DNA of 64,000 bases from Dasypus novemcinctus (Eukaryota; Chordata; Mammalia; Cingulata; Dasypodidae), in NCBI RefSeq assembly GCF_030445035.2, contig NC_080702.1, positions 13,276,029 through 13,340,028 on the forward strand, read 5' to 3'. The translations under genes were made by a program, and so were the position numbers. Under the pieces are notes generated by a model. The model was not told where the DNA came from. It searched no databases and worked only from the letters and a program-made list of their open reading frames with translations. Below, piece by piece: positions 56,730 through 64,000 of this stretch (the first letter of the stretch is position 1; each line of letters starts with the position of its first letter).

Positions 56730-59584
56730 CCCTAGTTTGAATTCTCAGGCATTCCTAATCCTAGGGGTGCAGTTCCCTGGACAAGCTGTTCTCCTAACAA
56801 GGCCAAAGACCTATCAGGACAATGAAAGAAGGGTTCCGATGGCTCTGGGACTGCAGAGTCTGCATTAGGCCTTTGAGGGTCAGGGGAGGCCTGGCCTCCC
56901 TCCTGCCCAGACCTGGGCCTTAAGAGAAAACTCCCTGCCAAAGCACAGAAAGCAGCTCCACCCAGAGCTCCTGGATCTCTCTGAACCATGCACATAGGAA
57001 ATGCTGTCAGGAACTCAGAGAGCTCCATTCCAGGTTTGCTGCCCCTGAGAAGAGGAGAGATCCAGCCCTGTCTGTCTCCCAGCTGCTCTACAGATAACAC
57101 AAAGAATGTGAGCAAGGATGGGCATCTTCCTATCTCCTTGGCCTCCATGAAAACCCTGAGAAAGATCCAGATCAATCAGGCTTCAGTCACCTCAGAGCAG
57201 AAAAAAGTTAGGGGATGGCTCACCCATATTCCACAGTCTAGGCACCATTAACGTAAAATTCCCCTGCTGTCACACAGGTGACGGGCCCACCTGAGGCTGC
57301 CATCACACTCTCACACAAACACACACACCAGCTAGGGTACTGAGTCACTGCTGAGAATCTAAACCCAGGAAAAGGAAGCAGTGCGCTGGACGAATCAACA
57401 GTTCCCCGGGTGGCAAGACTGAAGCACCCCAGAATGCAGCACCTCAGAGCCTTCTAGTACATTCCCTGGCCTGCTCCTGGACTGCTCCTCCACCAGCTGC
57501 CTCTGCATCCCCCACAATAATTCACAGCTGAGGAGGTGTGGGAAGGACTCCCCAGGCCCAGGGCTCATCCTGGGATCCACTGCAGTGGCCACCTCGGTGG
57601 GTCCTTTGCCTCAGAAGAAATGCTGCTCAGCAGACCTGTCCTCTCCTCACTGTCCCAGCCCCACCTGATGTACTGGCACACCCTCTCCCCTCAGCCTTTT
57701 TCACCTCGCTGAGCCCTGCTGCCACCACCATCAGATACCAACCAGGCTGGGCTGTGCGCTAGGCCCTCTTCTGCCCTGGATCCCGGCACCACAGAAGGTG
57801 GGAACTGTGAAAGAAGCCCAGAGCCTGCTCCAGCAGCTGCTGCATGGTCAAGCCAATTTCAGGGAGACCCCTGAGAGGAGTCCCTGTGCATCCCAGAGTC
57901 TGTGACAGCTGCAACTGATGCCAGTTCTGAGTTCCGCACAGCTCCCAGCACCTCCTCCGTCTGCAGGTATCCCATCATATTTAGAATGAGCTCAGCGATT
58001 CCGGTGTGTGTGGACTCTCCTGACTCCTTCTCATGGACACCCCTCCCACCACTAGGCCTGGGGACCCTCACTCCACTGGCCTTCCAGAGGCTGCTTCTGC
58101 AGCCACTTCCAGCCCCTCAACCAGCACACCTGCAGCCTTGACTTCCCACCTTCCTCTGACCGTCGGGTCACCCTGATGAATACCACATCCCTCCCCCCTC
58201 CACTGCTCTGTGGGACTCCTGCTGGCTCCAGTGCCAGCTTCTTCCCATCTGACCAGGCCCTTCAGGCACATCCAGCGGCAGCGCTGCCTCAGCCACAGAC
58301 ACCCCCAGCCTGCACACACTTGGGTTCTGCAGCCCGACCCCAAAGTGTAAACTCCCCTTTAACCCTGTAGCAGCGCCCCAGCTCCTATGTGGAGTCCCTG
58401 GTGGGCAGCTTCCTGGAAACCTCGGCTTTGACCATTCTTTCCAATTTGAAAACCTGGCAACTTCCACCTCAACCTCTGCTAAAGGCCAGGTACACCTGCG
58501 CATCACCACTGCTAGCTTTGGTGGGTTGATACCTAGAGGTTTCACCTTGGGCAGCCACGCCAGGCTCCAGCTGGCCTTTGGGTCCACCCCCGCCGTGTTC
58601 TCCTCCAGCACAGGCAATGCCTCTGGCTTTGCAGCCACCACCAACACGCCCTGTGCTGTGACCAATTTCAACCCCAGAACGAGGCAGCGATGCTCAGCAT
58701 CTGGCAGCATCACCCCAGTCGTCTCCAGGTCGGGGGTTTCAGCAGCACATAAGAGCTTTGGGAGCCAAGTGGAGGTCACAGATCTGAGCTCCAACATTGA
58801 TGCACTCAGTATAAGAGGAGAAAGGAGTGGGGCCCCCACACCACATATCACTTTGGGGTAAGCTTAGGCCTAAAGACCTGGGACCCTGGAGCCAAAGCAC
58901 ACTATGGCCAACATAGGGGCCAGCACCCCTAAGAGTAACCCTGTGGATGAAGGCGCTAATGCCCTACATGCTGCCCAACACCCAGGGGTGCGCCCCAGCA
59001 AGGCCCCCTTATTTCCTGTGGAGGACCTGGCACCTCTCAAACATACTGGATTTACATTCACGTCCATCCCAGCCTTTAATTTCATGAACCCACTACGAGG
59101 AGCCTTGCCTTCAGGGTTCTGTCACCACGAGTCAGGGCTTTGCAGGAGACAGAACTGTTTGGGCCCTCAGCCCGTTCACTTCTCTCCAGGTGCGGCTCTA
59201 CCATGACAAGTTTTAAGAGACAAATGCTGGCCTGAGGCAGCAGAACCTCAAGAAGCAGCCTTGTCCACTTTCCTGCAGGCTGGACCAGGGGTTGTCAACT
59301 TTAAGTGTTACACAAATCAACAGCTGTTCTCTGCACTCCTAGAGCCAAATGGAGCCCCAAAGACAAAGGTTTCCATTTCCTCTGTGTTTCCTGCAGTTTT
59401 GTTACAGAAGTTGGGGGTTGGGGCTGTCATCTGGTAGGATCCCAGCAGTCAGATTACTCAGACAGGAGAGGAAGCCTCGGCCTGTCCCCTCCAGACGTGG
59501 AGCCAGTAGAACCCACTGCTGCCCACAGGTGCCTCCTGCCCTTCCCATTTTTCTTGTCAGTCTTCCAGACGTTTTAGAAATAAA
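56730..59584 (+). pseudogene. POM121L: POM121-family nucleoporin pseudogene
   Basis: POM121 is a pore-membrane nucleoporin with a long FG-repeat C-terminal half. Near 56810-56950 a frame reads LSGQ, then KKGSDGSG, ESA and LKRKL. This parallels a POM121 block with DGQENK, SGSG, HSAF and SLKRG. Further on, HSFQFENLATS, SFGG and QLAFGSTPAVFSSSTG with a following SGFAATTNT resemble FG-rich POM121 sequence. The stretch is GC-rich and intronless, and ends near an AATAAA (59579-59584). Stops (for example right after LSGQ) and frame changes occur throughout. Lack of introns suggests a retrocopy, but no A tail or target duplication is visible. The SINE at 59595 interrupts the 3' end. The family is inferred from recalled sequence. 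Confidence 0.6.
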
Positions 59585-59594
59585 ACCTGGTTCT

Positions 59595-59998
59595 GGGAAG
59601 TGGACTTGGCCTAATGGATAGAGCATCCGCCTACTACATGGGAGGTCCACAGTTCAAACCCCAGGTCTCCCTGACCCGTGTGGAGCTGGCCCACACGCAG
59701 TGCTAATGCGCACAAGGAATGCCCTGCCATGCAGGGGTGTCCCTGGCGTAGGGGAGCCCCACACGCAAGGAGTGTGCCCCATTAAGGAGAGCCATCCAGC
59801 GCGTAAGAAAGTGGAGCCTGCCCAAGAATGGCGCCGCACACATGGAGAGCTGACACAGCAAGATGACTCAACACAAAGAAACACAGATTCCCGGTGCCGC
59901 TGATAAGGATATAAGTGGTCACAGAAGCACACACAGTGAATGGAAACAGAGCAAATTACAGGGTGGGGGGGAGGAAGGGGAGAGAAATAAATTTTAAA
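59595..59998 (+). mobile_element. DAS-like SINE
   Basis: A perfect 11-bp duplication, aacctggttct, lies at 59584-59594 and 59999-60009, just after the pseudogene AATAAA. The head is 'gtggacttggcctaatggat' with 'ggtccacagttcaaacccc'. It carries the long GC-rich body, the 'acacagaagcacacagtg' type tail and an A-rich end. Confidence 0.88.
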
Positions 59999-60224
59999 AA
60001 CCTGGTTCTTTTTCTTTTATATAATTTATCTATTCTCTATAAATCAAGTATAGAGAAGCCACTGATGTGTAGAATTGGAGACAGATGAAGCCAGACTTAA
60101 CTCTTTAAAGTTTTGATGTCCTAGTTAATATGGTGAGGAAAGCAGCACGAAAGATGAAACCTGAGTAAAAACCTGACCCAGAAATATTAAAAACGTGTTT
60201 TGACTTTAAGGGATGGGAATTCAA

Positions 60225-60640
60225 GATTGGGAAGGGATTTAGCTCAACTGACAGAGCGCCCGCCTACCACACGGGAGGTCCAGGGTTCAAACCCAGGGCC
60301 TCCTGACCCGTGTGGAGGTGGTCCACGCGCAGTGCTGATGCGCGCAAGGAGTGCCCTGCCACACAGGTTGTCCCCCGTGTAGGGGAGCCCCATGGACAAG
60401 GAGTACGACCCTGCAAGGAGAGCTGCCCCGCATGAAAAAAGTGCAGCCTGCCCAGGAGCGGCACCACACACACAGAGAGCTGACACAGCAAGATGATTCA
60501 ACACAAAGAGACACAGATTCCTGGTGCTACTGACAAGAATGCAAGCGGACACAGAAGAACACACAGTAAATGGACACAGAGAGCAGACAACAAGGGTGGG
60601 AGGGGAGGGGAGAGAAATAAAATGTGAATCTTAAAAAAAA
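60225..60640 (+). mobile_element. DAS-like SINE
   Basis: The head 'gggatttagctcaactgaca' with 'ggtccagggttcaaaccc' is close to a functional tRNA A and B box pair. The body and tail match 59595-59998, ending 'agagaaataaaatgtgaat' and an A-rich tail. Flanking repeats could not be fixed. Confidence 0.82.
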
Positions 60641-61635
60641 GAAAAAAGATATAGTGGATCCAAGGAAAGGACAGATGGGGTGCCCAGGATAAAAGCGGCC
60701 TGGGGGAAGGTATTGGTAGATGGGGAGCCTGGGGTGAAGAGGGTGGGCCCAGGGAAGGGGAGTCTGACAGTGGAACGGGCTGGGTCATCGCTAGTACACA
60801 CAATAAAACACATCTGATATATCTAGTGTTTTGAAGCTGGTGATTATTTTTGCTTTGAATTAAGGTTTAGACAAATCACAGCTCACCTAGAGAGTGTGGG
60901 ACTGACATCAAGGCCCTAGGACCAGAGTGAACAAAGGATGAAAAGTCATCTCTGCTCTGTAAATAGTAAAATGCATGTATCTAAGATATGACATATTTCT
61001 GGACAATTTATCTTAAAATACGCATAGGACCCACTGAGTCCATGACTCTCCTTTCGGAGGAATAAAGGATGGAAGGAGACTGCTTGAGGAGGCAGGCAAG
61101 CTAACATTAGATTTTAATTATAAAACAAAGTCTAAAACTTAGGTATGTTTATTAATCACCATTTTACAGATGAGCGACAGGCACAAAGATCTCAAGTACT
61201 CTCCCTGAAGTCACCCAGCAAGTACATGTCAGGATCTAGGTACAGGGAAGTCTAACGTTAGGCTACACCCTGTGAACATGACTTCACAGGAGTCACAATT
61301 CCACCCTAGCTGGGATGACCTCATACCCCACAGCGAGTCTCAACTACATCCAAGTACTGCAGATGTGATGGTCTGAAAGCACCTCCCCTGCCAGGAGAGG
61401 CATCGTACAGATGGTGGAAAGAGCCAGGCACCAGGCACTGCCCTCCACTCTTTTCACTCTACTAAATGGTGAGTGAGTGATGACTGTATATGTGACCCTG
61501 TGCGAGGCCCAGGGCAGGGAGAGAGGAATGTAAACCTTATAGGAGTCATTTACAATCCAGGGAGCAAAAGCTAAAGAATCAGCAAATACAACGTGAGGGG
61601 TCAGTGGTAGGATAACAGAGCAGGTAAGAAAGATG
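60641..61635. other. Mostly unassigned DNA
   Basis: A MIR-like piece in antisense lies at about 61140-61260 ('ccattttacagatgagcgac', 'gaagtcacccagcaagtaca'). The rest shows no gene or known repeat. Confidence 0.4.
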
Positions 61636-61815
61636 TTGGCAGTGGATGTGGTTCAAGCAGTTGAACAGCTGCTTCCCATACGGGATGGCCCAAGTTTCGT
61701 TCCTGGTGCCTCCGAAAAACAAACAAGCAAATGAATAAACCAACTGACTCAGTGGTTCAGTGCCAGCTTCCCACAAACAAGGTCCCAGATTCAATGTCCA
61801 GCCCTGGAATCCCCC
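61636..61815 (+). mobile_element. Short tRNA-SINE dimer, A-linked
   Basis: Two tRNA-like halves stand head to tail: 'gtggatgtggttcaagcagt' with 'gtttcgttcctggtgcc', an A-rich linker (61715-61740), then 'actgactcagtggttcagtg' with 'cagattcaatgtccagcc'. It lacks the long body of the other SINEs, so it is a different or older type. Confidence 0.55.
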
Positions 61816-61929
61816 AAAAAATTATTTTACCTAAGTCAGAGGAGATGAGATTGGAGCTGGGGATCAAAGGAGGAGGAAGCAGCCAAGTGGTGAGGAGGTA
61901 TTTCCACATCAAAGAATTAGCCAGTGACA

Positions 61930-63396
61930 AGTGGACAAGGAAGACAGTCACAGGCTAACCTCCAAGGCCAATAAGCATATGAAAAGATGCTCAAATTCAT
62001 CAGCCATTAGGGAAAGGCACATTAAAAGTATGATGAGTTATCACATCACACCCATTAAAATGGCTATTATTTTAAAAATTGGAAAATACCAAGTGCTAGT
62101 GAGGATGTATATAAATAGCAAACCTTATACACTGGTGGCAGGAATATAAATAATGGAGCCAAGTATGGAAAACAGCAGGGCAGTAACTCAAAAAGTTAAA
62201 TTAGAATTAACATATGACCTGGCAATCCCACTTCTAGATATACATCCAAAACAAATGAAAGCAGGATTTAAGACAAGTATTTGTGTACCAATGTTAACGC
62301 ACAAAATACAAAAGGTAACGGCAAATACCCACCAAGAGAGGAATGGATAAACAAAATGTGGTAAATACATACAACACAATATTATCCAGCTTTATGAAAG
62401 AATGAAGTCCAGATGCGTGTGACAACATGGATGAACCCTGAGGATATTATATTCATTGAAATAAGCCAGACACTAAAGGACAAATAATGTATGATCTCAC
62501 TGATATTAACTAATTATAATAAGCAAACTCAAGAGATTTAGAATCTAGACTATAACTTACCAAGGGACAGAATGGGTGTAGCAAATGTAGAGTTGATGTT
62601 TGAATTGTGCACAATTTCTATTTAGGATAGTGATGATGGTAGCACATTACTGGGAATGTAGTTAACTGTGCAGAATTATGTTTATGAATAAGATTGAAAG
62701 GAGGAGTTTAAGGTCATGTACTTTACTAGAAGGGAAAGTTAGAAGCCAAAACACGGGATTGTTTAAGTGAACACTGTTGTGGATGATGGACTGGGGTTAA
62801 TAGTACAAATACAAGGCTATTTTTTCATGAATTATAACAAATGTATGAAACTATTATATGTTGTCAATAATAGGATGGTATATGGAAAAAAACACCTAAT
62901 GAAAACTCTGGACTATAGGTATCAGTAATACCTTATTTTCCTTCATCAATTCTAAAAAAGGTACCACACTAATGCAAAGTGTCAATAGAGAGATACATGG
63001 GAACACTGTATTTTTTACATGAATTTTCTATAAACATAAACTTCACTATTAAAATTTTTCAACAATTTAAGAAAGCAATAGGCTAACTGAAAGAAACCAG
63101 ACATAAAGTACTAACATATTCTACTATTTCATTAATATAAAATGTCAGGATAAATAAATTTATAGAGATGAAGATTAGTTGTTAGCTAAGGCTGGGGCTG
63201 AGGGATGACAGGGATTGAGAGGTGACTGCTAAGGGGTATGGGGCTTTTCTTCTTGGAGTGAGAAAATGTTCTAAACCTGATTGTGGTGATGAGTGCACAG
63301 CTCACAGCTCTTTGATTATACTAAAAGTAACTGTGGACACTTTCCATAGACTGTATGGTATTTGAATCTATCTCAATAAAACTGTTTTTAAAACTT
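61930..63396 (+). mobile_element. Old L1 ORF2 end and 3'UTR
   Basis: 'ccaataagcatatgaaaaga', 'cacacccattaaaatggcta' and 'ctggcaatcccacttctaga' are late ORF2. Its 3'UTR ends 'cctgattgtggtgatgagtg ... aatctatctcaataaaactg' (63280-63384), an L1M-type end. All frames are broken. Confidence 0.75.
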
Positions 63397-64000
63397 GGTG
63401 CACACACTGTAGTCCAGTATAAGAACTTCATATTTTACTGTAGCTGGGAATATATGGGGGGCTCAGTAAAGAATAACAAGGGACAGGACCTGACTCAGGC
63501 TTTAACAGGCTCATTCTGGCCACAAGATAATAATGGAGCACAGTGGCAAGCAGATCAAAATGCAGACCAGGTAGGCAGCTCTCAGAGTAGTCCAGGCAAG
63601 ATACATGGTGGATTAGACAAAGCAGTAGCTGCGTAACAAATGGACCACACTAAAGAAAGATGTTGTTCATGGGGGAAGTGTGGTAGGGGGAAGGAGTAGA
63701 GTATATGGGAATCCCCTATATTTCTGATGGAACATTTATGTCATTTAAAGCTACTTTAAAAACAAAAAAGTTTTTTTTTTTTTTTAATTTTTACATAGAA
63801 GCAGAAGAATCAGTGGAGTGGTCAGAATAGGCAATAGAAATACTGGGGAATCATCAAAACTATTTGATATTTGAAAACATGGAGACAGAATCCTAAGGAA
63901 GAGTGCACTGAATGAGAGATCCATAAAAAAACAAAAATGACACATCGGTCTTCAACAAACTTTAAAATACTGATCTGCAAATGATAAATTATAAAGGCAA
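63397..64000. other. Mixed tail of the window
   Basis: 63635-63770 resembles a short L1 module B end ('ggggaagtgtggtagggg', 'atgggaatcccctatattt'). A T-run follows at 63771-63785. The 93-codon open frame at 63355-63636 begins inside L1 sequence and has no family match. The remainder is unassigned. Confidence 0.4.

Noticed and set aside
56732-57175. 147-residue minus-strand open frame
   Set aside because: It lies antisense to the POM121-like homology, which reads on the plus strand. The frame follows from GC-rich composition.
58168-58851. 227-residue minus-strand open frame
   Set aside because: It is antisense to the FG-like region of the POM121-family pseudogene and has no recognised family feature.
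63355-63636. 93-residue open frame near the window end
   Set aside because: It starts in an L1 3' end and has no family match.

Overview
This is a stretch of mammalian nuclear DNA, about 64 kb, AT-rich and built almost wholly of retroelements. tRNA-derived SINEs resembling the DAS family, with head-to-tail variants, and a distinctive L1 lineage point to a xenarthran, most likely an armadillo (Dasypus). That assignment rests on recalled repeat families and not on a search. I see no intact host protein-coding gene, no RNA gene, no CRISPR array and no bacterial-type operon. Only one long frame is both recognisable and uninterrupted: the ORF1 protein of an L1 at 19776-20744.

Layout. (1) 1-2150: a minus-strand SNRPE (SmE) retrocopy split by a CpG-rich segment, an L1 3' remnant and a dimeric SINE. 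(2) 2740-6545: an ancient plus-strand L1 carrying an L1 tail and a MaLR-like solo LTR. (3) 6546-17660: mostly unassigned AT-rich DNA with MIR, L2 and L1 pieces, a second MaLR-like LTR in the opposite orientation, and a SINE whose middle is a roughly 20-bp minisatellite. (4) 17673-27453: a nearly complete 9.8-kb L1 with a 2.1-kb 5'UTR, intact ORF1, ORF2 broken by three stops and a frameshift, and an unusually long 2.8-kb 3'UTR, bounded by a 12-bp target-site duplication. (5) 29055-36820: a heavily interrupted older L1 with SINEs and L1 tails inside it. (6) 36988-44037: a betaretrovirus-like (class II) provirus with two 299-bp LTRs, a tRNA-Lys3-type primer site, degenerate gag, pro and pol, a mostly deleted env, and an L1 tail inserted in gag. 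(7) 44044-55445: a second old L1 with tandem 5'UTR monomers, an ORF1 split by an L1 tail and by another minisatellite-bearing SINE, and a 2.8-kb antisense L1 tail containing a near-perfect 160-bp tandem duplication. (8) 55446-64000: an ancient ORF1-like remnant, an intronless POM121-family pseudogene (56.7-59.6 kb), three SINEs and an old L1 3' end.

The elements do not work together as a pathway. They form a nested record of insertion, in which younger elements interrupt older ones. Target-site duplications could be read directly for the 9.8-kb L1, the provirus, three short L1 tails and several SINEs, so relative ages can be ordered without outside data. The points most worth a second look are the conserved two-module L1 3'UTR, the SINEs with an internal minisatellite, the SNRPE copy that appears to keep intron 1, and shared nested junctions at 33.0-35.3 kb and 45.0-47.9 kb that suggest an old duplication.
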